Below, one piece after another: positions 18,942 through 27,587 of a DNA stretch of 64,000 bases. The notes under the pieces were generated by a model. It searched no databases. It saw only the letters and a program-made list of their open reading frames with translations, and had not been told where the DNA came from. Numbering within the stretch: position 1 is the stretch's first letter; each line of letters starts with the position of its first letter. The stretch spans positions 62,001 through 126,000 of the forward strand of contig JBMNGG010000005.1 of NCBI GenBank assembly GCA_050949705.1, given 5' to 3'. The translations under genes and the position numbers were made by a program. This DNA is from JBMNGG01 sp050949705. Lineage in GTDB: Bacteria > Bacillota > Thermosediminibacteria > Thermosediminibacterales > Tepidanaerobacteraceae.

Positions 18942-20297
18942 TTAACCCACGAGAATTCGTTCTTCAGGATATTTCATAAGTGCTTTATTTTTACGACTAC
19001 CTATTGCCAAAGCTAAAGTAAGTGGACCTACTCTACCAGTAAACATAGTCACCATGATTATTATTTTACCTAAGTTAGTAAGATCGCTAGTAATGCCCAT
19101 TGTTAAACCAACCGTTCCGAAAGCTGAAATTGCTTCAAATAGAATTGATTGAAAATCCGCCTTTTCTGTAATGGTAAGCAAAAAGGAACTGGTGAAGACC
19201 ATTAATAAAGATATTACAGCAATAGCTACAGCTTTAAATATATTATCATAAGGTATTCGCCTTTGATATATTTCTACATCTTCCTTAGAAGTTAGCACAG
19301 TATATATCATCATAACAACTAATGCAAAAGTTGTTATTTTTATTCCGCCACCTGTAGAACCAGGCGATGCTCCTATAAACATTAAAAACATAGTAAAATA
19401 TTTTGACGGCGTTGTCAAATCCTTTAAGTTCATAGTAACCAATCCAATTGACCTAGGTGAAATCGACTGAAAAGCCGCGGCTAATATCCTCCCTAAAGGA
19501 GAAAGAGCCCCCAAAGTTCTTGGATTAGAACACTCCAGTAAATAGAATATTATAAAACTGGAAAAAAACAATACTCCGTTCATAGTTATGACGATTTTTG
19601 AATGTAGGGAAAGACGTTTATAACTTTTTGTGGAAAGTATATCATATATTACTGAAAATCCAAGTCCCCCAAAAACAACAAGACACATAACAACAATATT
19701 TATTACAGGGTCTTCTACAAACGGGGTAAAGCTTCTAAACTCTCCTATCAGATCAAATCCTGCATTGTTAAATGCTGAAACTGAATGGAACAGACCATAG
19801 TATAAACCTCTACCAAGGCCGTAATAGTGAATAAACCGTATTGAGAGAAGTATAGCACCAATTCCTTCAAATACCAGTGTAGTAAATAATATGTGACGGG
19901 TTAATTTCACTAAGCCCGATAAAGTCACTTGATTGAGTGCTTCTTGCATTACAAGGCGTTCTCTCAATGTGATTTTTTTCCCTAATAACAAAAAAACCAA
20001 AATAGCCATGGTCATAATTCCTAGGCCACCAGTCTGAATTAATAACATAATCACTATCTGCCCGAATATAGAAAACTGTGTATAGGTATCAGCTACTACT
20101 AAACCTGTAACACATACTGCAGATGTTGCTGTGAACATAGAATTTAAAAGACCTATGCTTTGACCATCTTTTGATGCAAAGGGAAGGTTCAAAAGCATCC
20201 CTCCAACTATTATAAGAGCAGCAAAGCCAAAAGCTAGTATTTGAGTAGGTTTCAACTTCAGTTTAAGTAATGGATATAGCAACTTTATATTATCCAC
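18942..20297 (-). CDS. ktrB: KtrB/TrkH-type potassium channel subunit
   Basis: The 451-residue integral membrane protein has the four repeated M1-P-M2 units of the SKT superfamily. Pore/filter segments can be seen as SAVCVTGLVVADT (about 58-70), FNNAGFDLIG, GASPGSTGGGIKITT and SAFGTVGLTMG. It transports K+, probably with Na+ coupling, under control of KtrA encoded next. The listed start is GTG at 20297, but it directly abuts GGAGG. A downstream TTG (codon 6) or a non-standard ATA (codon 4, nine bases from GGAGG) would be better spaced, so the exact start is uncertain. Confidence 0.92.
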   Translation of the reverse strand: MDNIKLLYPLLKLKLKPTQILAFGFAALIIVGGMLLNLPFASKDGQSIGLLNSMFTATSAVCVTGLVVADTYTQFSIFGQIVIMLLIQTGGLGIMTMAILVFLLLGKKITLRERLVMQEALNQVTLSGLVKLTRHILFTTLVFEGIGAILLSIRFIHYYGLGRGLYYGLFHSVSAFNNAGFDLIGEFRSFTPFVEDPVINIVVMCLVVFGGLGFSVIYDILSTKSYKRLSLHSKIVITMNGVLFFSSFIIFYLLECSNPRTLGALSPLGRILAAAFQSISPRSIGLVTMNLKDLTTPSKYFTMFLMFIGASPGSTGGGIKITTFALVVMMIYTVLTSKEDVEIYQRRIPYDNIFKAVAIAVISLLMVFTSSFLLTITEKADFQSILFEAISAFGTVGLTMGITSDLTNLGKIIIMVTMFTGRVGPLTLALAIGSRKNKALMKYPEERILVG

Positions 20298-20308
20298 CCT
20301 CCAAATGT

Positions 20309-20333
20309 CAAAAAAGCGACCGAAGCCGCTTTT
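20309..20333 (-). terminator. Terminator after rplT with UUCG tetraloop
   Basis: The minus strand reads AAAAGCGGCTTCGGTCGCTT followed by T residues. A stem closed by C(UUCG)G immediately follows the rplT stop and should end the infC-rpmI-rplT transcript before ktrB. Confidence 0.88.
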
Positions 20334-20334
20334 A

Positions 20335-20688
20335 TTAATTATTTACTTTCGCAATATCTACCAGTTGTGTAAAACCGTTGGCATCATTTATTGCCATTTC
20401 AGATAACATTTTGCGATTAATTTGTATACCAGCCTTTTTTAGACCATTGATAAACTTGCTATAAGACATGCCATTAGCCCTAGCTGCCGCATTTATTCTA
20501 GCAATCCAGAGCTTTCTAAAATCTCTTTTTCTCAGTTTTCTTCCTCTATAAGAATAAGCCAAAGCTTTTAAGACTGCTTGGTTAGCTGGCCTAAATAGTT
20601 TTCCTTGTGAACCTCTGTATCCCTTTGCAAGTTTAATAATCTTTTTATGCCTTTTACGAGCTGTGACTCCTTTTTTAACGCGCGCCAT
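20335..20688 (-). CDS. rplT: 50S ribosomal protein L20
   Basis: The 117-residue basic protein starts MARVKKGVTARKRHKKI, continues through the conserved YRGRKLRKRDFRKLWIARINAA segment and ends in a globular domain. It is essential for early 50S assembly and binds 23S rRNA. In Firmicutes it also represses its own operon by binding a leader that mimics its rRNA site; such a leader is visible upstream of infC. It follows rpmI by 18 bp. Confidence 0.99.
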   Translation of the reverse strand: MARVKKGVTARKRHKKIIKLAKGYRGSQGKLFRPANQAVLKALAYSYRGRKLRKRDFRKLWIARINAAARANGMSYSKFINGLKKAGIQINRKMLSEMAINDANGFTQLVDIAKVNN

Positions 20689-20706
20689 TATTATCCTCCT
20701 TTATTA

Positions 20707-20904
20707 TTACATATAAGGTATTACCTGCTTAATTCTCTTATAATCAGCCTTGCTTATATAGTCAGGTTTCCTTAAATGTCTCTTTCTCTTAGCGGTTTTT
20801 TTAGTGAGTATATGGCTTTTAAAGGCTTTTGCCCTTTTTATTTTTCCATTTTTGGTTACCTTAAATCTCTTTGCGGCACCTCTATGGGTTTTTATCTTTG
20901 GCAT
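20707..20904 (-). CDS. rpmI: 50S ribosomal protein L35
   Basis: A 65-residue, very basic protein with the L35 hallmarks KTHRGAAKRFKVTKNGKIKR and the C-terminal LRKPDYISKADYKRIKQVIPY. It lies between infC (5 bp gap) and rplT in the universal infC-rpmI-rplT order. The length is exactly typical. Confidence 0.99.
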   Translation of the reverse strand: MPKIKTHRGAAKRFKVTKNGKIKRAKAFKSHILTKKTAKRKRHLRKPDYISKADYKRIKQVIPYM

Positions 20905-20909
20905 CTATG

Positions 20910-21440
20910 TCACTCCTTGTCTGTAATATGTCTTGGTGAAAGAATCATTATCATACTTCTACCTTCCATTTTAGGCATTCTCTCAACAATACCGTATTCT
21001 TTTATGTTTTCAGCCATTTTGTTTAAAACTTCTTCACCGAGCTTCGTATGGGCCATTTGTCTACCGCGAAATCTAATACTAACTTTTACTTTGTTTCCTT
21101 CTTGTAAGAATTTCAAAGTATTTTTTAATCTAACTTGAAAATCATGCTCGTCGATAGTTGGATTCATTCTGATTTCTTTTACGTTGATAACTTTTTGATT
21201 CTTACGTGCTTCTTTTTCGCGTTTACTCTGCTCATATTTATACTTCCCAAAATCCATCACTTTACATACCGGTGGTTTCGCGTTAGAAGCGATTTTAACC
21301 AAGTCTAAATTGGTCTCCTGGGCATAACGCAAAGCCTCCCTCAGAGGCATAACACCGAGCTGTTTTCCATCTGCACCTATTAATCTTACTTCTCGGGCTT
21401 TTATTTCGTGGTTCACCTGTATGTCCTTATCCTTGCTAAT
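20910..21440 (-). CDS. infC: Translation initiation factor IF-3 (ATT start)
   Basis: The protein is about 176 residues, with the two IF3 domains joined by a Lys-rich linker (YEQSKREKEARKNQKVINVKEI). It begins ISKDKDIQVNHEIKAREVRLI. IF3 checks start-codon/initiator pairing on the 30S subunit. I place the start at ATT (21438-21440), eight bases after GGAGG. The upstream in-frame TTG at 21453-21455 lies before the ribosome binding site and cannot use it. ATT starts are known for infC in E. coli and Geobacillus and let IF3 repress its own synthesis. The ISKD N-terminus equals that of Bacillus-type IF3. Confidence 0.95.
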   Translation of the reverse strand: MSKDKDIQVNHEIKAREVRLIGADGKQLGVMPLREALRYAQETNLDLVKIASNAKPPVCKVMDFGKYKYEQSKREKEARKNQKVINVKEIRMNPTIDEHDFQVRLKNTLKFLQEGNKVKVSIRFRGRQMAHTKLGEEVLNKMAENIKEYGIVERMPKMEGRSMIMILSPRHITDKE

Positions 21441-21465
21441 ACTATTCACCTCCAAAAATAATAAA

Positions 21466-21585
21466 AATAAAAAAGGACGAGAAGATTCACCCGTCCTTTA
21501 TATACAAAAGGATTGTTAACCTTATAAGCTCTCGCCATAAGGTGAGAAGTGACTCTTCTGCTTAAAAATATATGGTTTGATTACA
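21466..21585 (-). promoter_or_regulatory. L20-type autoregulatory leader of infC operon
   Basis: The minus-strand leader contains TCTCACCTTATGGCGAGAGC, like the Firmicute L20 leader. A terminator follows: AAAGGACGGGTG, a loop, then CTCGTCCTTT and Ts, ending just before the infC ribosome binding site. L20 bound to the upstream element is known to favour the terminator in this leader class. Confidence 0.85.
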
Positions 21586-21591
21586 TCAGTA

Positions 21592-21621
21592 AATATATCA
21601 CATCTAAGCCTATACTGTCAA
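21592..21621 (-). promoter_or_regulatory. Sigma-A promoter of infC-rpmI-rplT
   Basis: TTGACA (21616-21621), an 18-bp spacer and TATATT (21592-21597) on the minus strand. The -35 overlaps the thrS stop codon. Confidence 0.7.
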
Positions 21622-23531
21622 TTAATTATTTTCGAAGTCTCTGATATTACTTCTTTAACAAAATCTTCAATAGAACTCTGACCTATATCACCTTTTTCTC
21701 TAGTTCTAACAGAAATTGTGTTATTTTCAGCTTCTTTATCACCTACAATGAGCATATAAGGAAGCTTTTGAACTTGGGCTTCTCGTATTTTATATCCTAT
21801 TTTTTCATTTCTTTCATCCAGTTCCACCCGCAGACCTGCTTCTTGTAAACTCTTTTTAACCTGTAGAGCGTAATCCATGTGTTTCTCACTAATAGGCAAT
21901 ATTCTCGCCTGAACAGGAGCTAACCAAACTGGAAAAGCACCGGCATAATGCTCTATAAGTATGCCAATAAAGCGTTCAATACTTCCAAAAATAACTCGAT
22001 GTATCATTACTGGACGATGCTTTTCACCATCAGCACCAATATAAGTCAAGTCAAAACGTTCAGGCATCTGGAAATCCAACTGGATAGTGCCACATTGCCA
22101 TGTTCTACCAATGCTATCTTTTAAATGAAAATCTATTTTAGGACCGTAAAATGCTCCATCACCTTCATTGACTTTATACGGCATACCCTTCTTCTCAAGA
22201 GCCTTTTTAAGTGCATCTGTAGCCTCATCCCATAACTCATCAGAACCCATGGAATCTTCTGGTCTCGTAGATAATTCCACATTATATTCAAATCCGAATA
22301 CCTTGTAAAAATAGTCAACTAAGTCTATTACACCTATTATTTCATCTTCTATCTGTGAAGGCATCATAAAGATATGAGCATCGTCCTGTGTAAAACATCT
22401 TACTCTCATAAGACCATGTAATACACCAGATAATTCATGCCTATGAACAAGACCTAATTCTCCTAATCTTATGGGTAGTTCTCTATAACTATGTGCATCT
22501 GTTTTATACATAAGTATGCCACCAGGACAGTTCATTGGCTTTACTGCAAAGTCCGATTCGTCAATCTTCGTAAAATACATATTTTCTTTGTAATGTTCCC
22601 AGTGGCCTGATCTGCGCCAGAGTTCCTCATTTAGGATTATAGGTGTTTTAATTTCTTGATAACCTCTTTTTACATGTTCACGACGCCAAAAATCTGTTAG
22701 CAGATTCCACAGCACCATACCCTTTGGATGAAAGAAGGGAAATCCCGGGCCTTCCTCGTGTATACTGAAAAGATCTAATTCTTTGCCCAGCCTTCTATGG
22801 TCTCGCTTCTTTGCTTCTTCCATCCTGGTAATATATTCATCAAGCATAGACTTTTTAGGAAAAGAAATACCATAAATCCTCTGGAGCATTTTATTATGCT
22901 CATCACCTCTCCAGTAAGCCCCTGCTAGACTTGTTAGCTTAATTGCCTTAATTCTGCCTACTGAAGGAATATGAGGACCAGCACAAAGGTCTTTAAACTC
23001 ACCTTGTTGATAAAAGCTGATTGGAGCTTCTTCAGGTAATTCTTCAACTAGTTCCACCTTGTAAAGTTCATCTATATCTTTAAGATTCTTTAAGGCATCT
23101 TCTCTAGGAACATCTTCCCGAGTAAAAGAATAATCCTCAGCAATAATTTTAGCCATTTCCTTCTCTATGGCTTCAAGGTCTGTAGAAGAAAAACTGACTT
23201 CCCTGTCAAAATCATAATAAAAGCCTTCTTCTATAGCAGGCCCTATGGCAAGTTTTACTTCAGGAAATAATCGTTTTACAGCCTGTGCCATTACATGTGA
23301 CGAGCTGTGCCAAAATACTTTACGCCCTTCTTCATCATCAAATGTAAGTATTTCAACATGACAATCACTATCTATTTTAGAACTCAAATCAGTAATAACA
23401 CCATCAACTTTAGCCGCCAAAGCTTCTTTAGCCAGTTTTCTGCTAATGTCTTTGGCTATTTCAAGCAATGTAATACCTTTTGGATACAGTTTTTCTACTC
23501 CACCTTTTAAACTAATTTTTACTTGCTCCAT
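21618..23531 (-). CDS. thrS: Threonyl-tRNA synthetase
   Basis: The 637-residue class II synthetase has an N-terminal TGS domain (1-60). A second additional domain follows with the zinc/editing motif HSSSHVMAQA (about 75) and CAGPHIPSVG. The catalytic core contains MNCPGG (about 330), RVRCFTQDDAHIF and the zinc-ligand region, and the C-terminal anticodon-binding domain ends the protein. It charges tRNA-Thr and clears Ser-tRNA-Thr. It starts with ATG after AAGGAAGGGAT and is preceded by a Thr T-box. It is full length. Confidence 0.98.
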   Translation of the reverse strand: MEQVKISLKGGVEKLYPKGITLLEIAKDISRKLAKEALAAKVDGVITDLSSKIDSDCHVEILTFDDEEGRKVFWHSSSHVMAQAVKRLFPEVKLAIGPAIEEGFYYDFDREVSFSSTDLEAIEKEMAKIIAEDYSFTREDVPREDALKNLKDIDELYKVELVEELPEEAPISFYQQGEFKDLCAGPHIPSVGRIKAIKLTSLAGAYWRGDEHNKMLQRIYGISFPKKSMLDEYITRMEEAKKRDHRRLGKELDLFSIHEEGPGFPFFHPKGMVLWNLLTDFWRREHVKRGYQEIKTPIILNEELWRRSGHWEHYKENMYFTKIDESDFAVKPMNCPGGILMYKTDAHSYRELPIRLGELGLVHRHELSGVLHGLMRVRCFTQDDAHIFMMPSQIEDEIIGVIDLVDYFYKVFGFEYNVELSTRPEDSMGSDELWDEATDALKKALEKKGMPYKVNEGDGAFYGPKIDFHLKDSIGRTWQCGTIQLDFQMPERFDLTYIGADGEKHRPVMIHRVIFGSIERFIGILIEHYAGAFPVWLAPVQARILPISEKHMDYALQVKKSLQEAGLRVELDERNEKIGYKIREAQVQKLPYMLIVGDKEAENNTISVRTREKGDIGQSSIEDFVKEVISETSKIIN

Positions 23532-23582
23532 ATTATCCCTTCCTTTTAGTTTTGATAAAAATACTTTTATTCATCCGTTTTA

Positions 23583-23780
23583 TAAAAATAAACCTCGCAT
23601 CCCTAAAGGGACGAGAGGTTTTCCCGTGGTTCCACCCTAATTTGAACTCATTAGTAATAAGGGTAACTACCCAAAAAACTCCGAGGTGGTCTTCGGCTTA
23701 CTATTCTCAAGGCCTTCTCAGCTACCAGCCTCTCTCTTAGAGAAACCATAAGCTTACTCTTCTCTTCATAGTTTCACATA
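23583..23780 (-). promoter_or_regulatory. T-box riboswitch controlling thrS (Thr specifier)
   Basis: The T-box reads GGGTGGAACCACGGG on the minus strand (23623-23637). It is followed by a terminator helix (arms AACCTCTCGTCCC and GGGATGCGAGGTT) and a T-rich run. The specifier loop reads GAAG-ACC-ACCTCGGAG, so the specifier codon is ACC, threonine. Confidence 0.95.
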
Positions 23781-23795
23781 ATTAAAATTTTATTT

Positions 23796-23825
23796 ATTAT
23801 AATTCTTATTAGCACCTTCTGTCAA
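23796..23825 (-). promoter_or_regulatory. Sigma-A promoter of thrS leader
   Basis: TTGACA (23820-23825), an 18-bp spacer and a perfect TATAAT (23796-23801) on the minus strand, just before the T-box. Confidence 0.8.
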
Positions 23826-23858
23826 GTGCATGAGCTGGACAACTTTTATAATAGCATT

Positions 23859-24473
23859 TTATTGTTTCATAAGAAAAAAAGTAAAAACAGCTTGTACAAT
23901 GCCAATCAAAAAACCTATTACACCACCTAGTATTTCTATATGTTTTAATTCTCGTTTTGAAAGCATTATTATCAAATCTTCCAATTCCACAAGATCAAAG
24001 GAATTGATTTTTTGTTCTACTATATCTTTTAATCGTAATTGTTCCTTTGCTTTCTTTGCTAAAACGGTTTTTAACTCATCGAAAATCTCATTTCCATGTC
24101 GGTCTATCATGTCACCCAAATAGTTAGCTATGTATTCATTCAAGCTTGATGGTATAAATCCAGGCAGCTTTTCATATGTTTTTTTAACTACAGCATGCTT
24201 TATATATTTAATAGTCTCTGCTTTTGTTTTCTCGGAAGCTAAAGCTTCAATGATTTCCTCAGGGGAAACTAAATCCTGTTCCAAAGCTTCACCAATATTT
24301 CTAGCAATTTCAAACCTTCTTTTGGGAATCAATCCTTGTATTTCAAGACCCAACACGGGTATTTTAATAGGTTTTAGTGGTCGAAAAATTAGTTTTATCG
24401 CAAGTAAGTTGGTTCCCCAACCAATGAATCCCCCAATAAAAGGCATCGATATTAAATGGATATATGTATTCAT
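23859..24473 (-). CDS. DUF445-family membrane protein
   Basis: The 204-residue protein has an N-terminal hydrophobic segment with IGWGTNLLAIKLIFRPLKP (about 17-36), the signature of DUF445 (YheB-like) proteins. A long helical region and a C-terminal transmembrane helix (about 180-200) follow. The family is membrane-anchored and of unknown molecular function. The two ends are hydrophobic with a soluble helical middle. It lies between ytxC and thrS on the same strand, with its own ATG. Confidence 0.85.
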   Translation of the reverse strand: MNTYIHLISMPFIGGFIGWGTNLLAIKLIFRPLKPIKIPVLGLEIQGLIPKRRFEIARNIGEALEQDLVSPEEIIEALASEKTKAETIKYIKHAVVKKTYEKLPGFIPSSLNEYIANYLGDMIDRHGNEIFDELKTVLAKKAKEQLRLKDIVEQKINSFDLVELEDLIIMLSKRELKHIEILGGVIGFLIGIVQAVFTFFLMKQ

Positions 24474-24552
24474 AAATTTATCACCATTTTATCTTAGCTG
24501 CATTTTTTATAATTATCTTGCTCTTTCCCATAATAACACACTTAATATTTAA

Positions 24553-24572
24553 AAAGAAGGGTTTAACCCTTC
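24553..24572 (-). terminator. Terminator at the end of the YtxC-like gene
   Basis: The minus strand reads GAAGGGTTAAACCCTTC followed by TTTTT. The stem overlaps the TGA stop of the upstream gene. Confidence 0.8.
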
Positions 24573-25479
24573 ATTTTTTAGTAAATGGATTAGATTTTAT
24601 ACATATATCACAGTTATGACAAAAGTCTATCCTGCCTTCGAAAATATTATAAAGAGTATTTACAACCTCTGTTTTGTCCTTTCCACTAAAACCGTGGATA
24701 ATTATTCGCCTCGGTGCTATATTTATTAAAGTACTAACTACGATATCGTCCATATTGACTTCAGGATTTTCCTTGGCAATTAAATCAATAGTTGTATCAT
24801 TTTCTATATATTTACAATCCTCGTCTATCAAAACTATTTGTGTTTTATGAAATACAATATTAACCACATCTCTTTTAGGCTCTTGTAAATCAACAAAGTG
24901 ACGTAGTAATTTAATAAATTCTCTATACTCCTTATCCATAAGGTATTCATCGATTGCTTTGTCTACTGACTCTTCAAGCTGTTCTATATAGTCTTTCAAA
25001 CGAAAATTAACAAAACCATCAATGATTATAGTGCTATTTTTGAAAAGATATTCCAAAATTTTATGTAAAACCAAAGCCTTCCGCCTTATCTGATATGATA
25101 AGTCGTGTTTACCACTTAATTCATTGTAATTTAACATATTTAACGCAAAGTCATATATCTTTATTTGCTCAGCTTTATTGAAATAAAAATAATTGTCCTT
25201 AATAATTCTTTTTATAAGTTTAGGTTCCCAATAGTTTATTATTATATCCGAAAGAGCATTTGCCACACAACTAAAATATGCCTTTCTTGATTCATTAAAA
25301 TTGTTTTCTTTTAGTAATACTTCATCATCTACATAACAATAATAGTATACTGCATTACCTTTGTGATGCTTTTTTAATGTGGCTTGTAAGCCTTCTTCCT
25401 TTAATAAATCGAATTCCAATTTTAATCTATTTTCAAAACCTTCGATGGGCTGAATATATCCTATGGTCAGTAACTTCAA
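24571..25479 (-). CDS. ytxC: YtxC-like sporulation protein
   Basis: The protein is about 302 residues, mostly helical, without a signal peptide or obvious membrane span. The order of blocks (TIGYIQPIEGFENRL, an aromatic YYYCYVDD stretch, CVANALSDIIINYWEPKL, DFALNMLN and a C-terminal CHNCDICIK) fits the YtxC family of putative sporulation proteins. It lies near thrS, as in Bacillus. The start is taken as TTG at 25479, eight bases after GGAG; the in-frame GTG at 25488 overlaps that ribosome binding site. The molecular role is unknown. Confidence 0.72.
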   Translation of the reverse strand: MKLLTIGYIQPIEGFENRLKLEFDLLKEEGLQATLKKHHKGNAVYYYCYVDDEVLLKENNFNESRKAYFSCVANALSDIIINYWEPKLIKRIIKDNYFYFNKAEQIKIYDFALNMLNYNELSGKHDLSYQIRRKALVLHKILEYLFKNSTIIIDGFVNFRLKDYIEQLEESVDKAIDEYLMDKEYREFIKLLRHFVDLQEPKRDVVNIVFHKTQIVLIDEDCKYIENDTTIDLIAKENPEVNMDDIVVSTLINIAPRRIIIHGFSGKDKTEVVNTLYNIFEGRIDFCHNCDICIKSNPFTKK

Positions 25480-25603
25480 CGGAACCACTCCTTTCCTTTG
25501 TAATACATATTATATGTTTGTGGCTTATACCATATACAATAAAACAAAGGTAGTAGTTCCAGTAAATGCGTTCTCAATTTTCTGAATAATATTCGCATAA
25601 AAA

Positions 25604-25678
25604 TGGTGGGCGCTGTAAGGATTGAACTTACGACCCCTTCCGCGTCAAGGAAGTGCTCTCCCACTGAGCTAAGCGCCC
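25604..25678 (-). tRNA. tRNA-Val (anticodon GAC)
   Basis: The minus strand folds as a cloverleaf: acceptor GGGCGCT/AGCGCCC, anticodon loop TTGACGC (GAC), T-loop TTCAATC. The discriminator A is followed by an encoded CCA. Confidence 0.95.
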
Positions 25679-25803
25679 ACATTGCTACTGTTGGGACTAA
25701 CATGGTCCCAAAATATGATTTTAAATTAGCCGAAAGCTAACTGCAGTAGATATTATAGCATTAGATTGAATTCAATGTCAAGGGCTGTTTTTGCAAAAAT
25801 GTA

Positions 25804-27402
25804 TTATGTAATATCCAAGAGCAGAATACCAAGCTGAAGTTGTAAACAAAGGCTATGGTTATCCAAGTTTGCCTGTAATATTTCTTCGATTTTTCTGAGA
25901 CGATACAAAACCGTATTGCGATGTAAAAATAAATCATCCGCAGTTCGACTGAGGTTTTTATAGTTTCGTAGATATGTTGAAAGTGTCTTGACATAATCTG
26001 TGTCGTTATTTTTGTCATACTCAACTAGTTTTTGAAGTCCGGGATGAACTCGATAATCACTTCTAACATTTACAAGCAGATCATATACCGCTAGGTCTTC
26101 ATAATAATGGACAACTCCGGGTCTCTCTATACTACTGGCCAGTAGCAAAGCCTTTTGAGCCTCTTTAAAGCTTAACGAAATTTCTGTCAAGGTTTTATAT
26201 GACCGTCCTATTCCTAAACACAGATAATGCAGGATACAAAAATTTTTAAGGGCAGGAAGCACTCCTTTAAGCATATCTTGACTATTTCCTGTGGCGAGGA
26301 TAACTATATAATTTGTTGAAAAGCCAATCTTTGAAGCCGGAAGGTGTCTTAGAATAATAGATTGAGCACTATCGTAATACTCGCCGCCAATAGGCCGATT
26401 TTCTCTATTACCAATTAGTACTACCTGGAAGTATTCTCCCAAAATCCAATCCAAAGATTTTACACGGTTTTTCGCAATGGCTTCGCTGCCAATATTACCT
26501 TTAACTAAATCTCCTAAAAGTTCCTGTCCTAGATGACCTCGGGCTTTAGAAATAGCATCAGATTTAGCAAATTCTAAAGCAATAATAGAGGAAACAAATT
26601 TTAATATTTCCTGATCTACAGGTGTAATAGTCTTTTCATACTCCAAAAGAGCGATATATCCCTTTAGCTGTTCCCCTATTCGTATTTCTGTGACTAATCG
26701 CCGTATATACTTTGAAAACTGGCCCTTTGTTAGAAATAAAGGGGAAGCTTCTATTTCCAGCTGCTTTTCAAAGCCTTCATGTCTTAATATTTTCACAATA
26801 TCTATTGGGCAATATCCACTTTCAACAATTGCCTTCCATATAGGGTCATTCACTTCTCCTGCACTAGAATAACCCAAAAGATCATAGCTTTCGTCTGTTA
26901 CAACCACGGGGTTGCCCAAAATTTCGGCAGCCTTTTTTATCATTCGTGGAATACCAAAATCTAGAGTTGAAAGGTGGACCAGCTCTAAATAATGATTTTG
27001 AATGTTTTCTTCCATTTGCCTCATATGTTCTTTATAAAATTTCATGATCTTATTCACGGCAAAAATGGGGGATATATCTTCACCTAAACAACATAAAGTT
27101 AAATTGTATTTGCTGCACAATTCATAAATCTTAGTTGTCTTAATCTCTTTATCGGGGCCTGTTAAGAATAATGAATCAACTTTGCCATCCTTAGCTAGAC
27201 TTTCAAAGTAATCCAAAACCAGGTCAGAGTCAAACAAATCTATGGGGGAAACAATTAGGGCATGGCTTAAGTCTATTTTCGTTAGGTCTTCATAGGTCAC
27301 AACTAAACAAACCTGGTTTAGCTCAAATTCCAAAACTGCTTCTCCTAAGATAATTGATTCCCTAGGCAGAGAAAGGTCATTAATTATATGATTTAATAGC
27401 AT
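25804..27402 (-). CDS. PucR/CdaR-type transcriptional regulator
   Basis: The 532-residue protein has an N-terminal PucR-like sensory region, a central GGDEF-like/CdaR domain (about 280-440) and a C-terminal PucR-type helix-turn-helix with LFLHRNTVLYRLRKIEEI near residue 500. Such regulators usually control catabolic genes next to them and respond to their metabolites. It is divergently transcribed from the flavoenzyme at 27588, with a 185-bp shared upstream region containing an inverted repeat at 27488-27505, so that gene is its likely target. The ligand is unknown. Confidence 0.87.
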   Translation of the reverse strand: MLLNHIINDLSLPRESIILGEAVLEFELNQVCLVVTYEDLTKIDLSHALIVSPIDLFDSDLVLDYFESLAKDGKVDSLFLTGPDKEIKTTKIYELCSKYNLTLCCLGEDISPIFAVNKIMKFYKEHMRQMEENIQNHYLELVHLSTLDFGIPRMIKKAAEILGNPVVVTDESYDLLGYSSAGEVNDPIWKAIVESGYCPIDIVKILRHEGFEKQLEIEASPLFLTKGQFSKYIRRLVTEIRIGEQLKGYIALLEYEKTITPVDQEILKFVSSIIALEFAKSDAISKARGHLGQELLGDLVKGNIGSEAIAKNRVKSLDWILGEYFQVVLIGNRENRPIGGEYYDSAQSIILRHLPASKIGFSTNYIVILATGNSQDMLKGVLPALKNFCILHYLCLGIGRSYKTLTEISLSFKEAQKALLLASSIERPGVVHYYEDLAVYDLLVNVRSDYRVHPGLQKLVEYDKNNDTDYVKTLSTYLRNYKNLSRTADDLFLHRNTVLYRLRKIEEILQANLDNHSLCLQLQLGILLLDIT

Positions 27403-27487
27403 AAAGAACAGACCCTCCTTTATTAAAAAATATTATATCCTGGAAAAATCTTTAAGACCAAAGTAATTATACAATCATCACAATAAA

Positions 27488-27505
27488 TATAGTGTAAAAA
27501 CTATA
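27488..27505. promoter_or_regulatory. Inverted repeat, candidate operator for PucR-type regulator
   Basis: TATAGT-GTAAAA-ACTATA is a perfect 6-bp inverted repeat directly upstream of the -35 of the flavoenzyme promoter, between the divergent genes. Confidence 0.4.
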
Positions 27506-27507
27506 AT

Positions 27508-27536
27508 TTGCACAAAAGACTTTATTCTTATTATAT
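27508..27536 (+). promoter_or_regulatory. Candidate promoter of flavoenzyme gene
   Basis: TTGCAC (27508-27513), a 17-bp spacer and TTATAT (27531-27536), 52 bp before the start codon. Confidence 0.45.
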
Positions 27537-27587
27537 CGAATTATGTTAATATATAAAAGAACAAACTTTTAAAAAGGAGGGATTTCA

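Noticed and set aside
24130..24552. 140-codon plus-strand frame opposite the DUF445 gene
   Set aside because: Antisense shadow; the opposite strand has a recognisable family motif.
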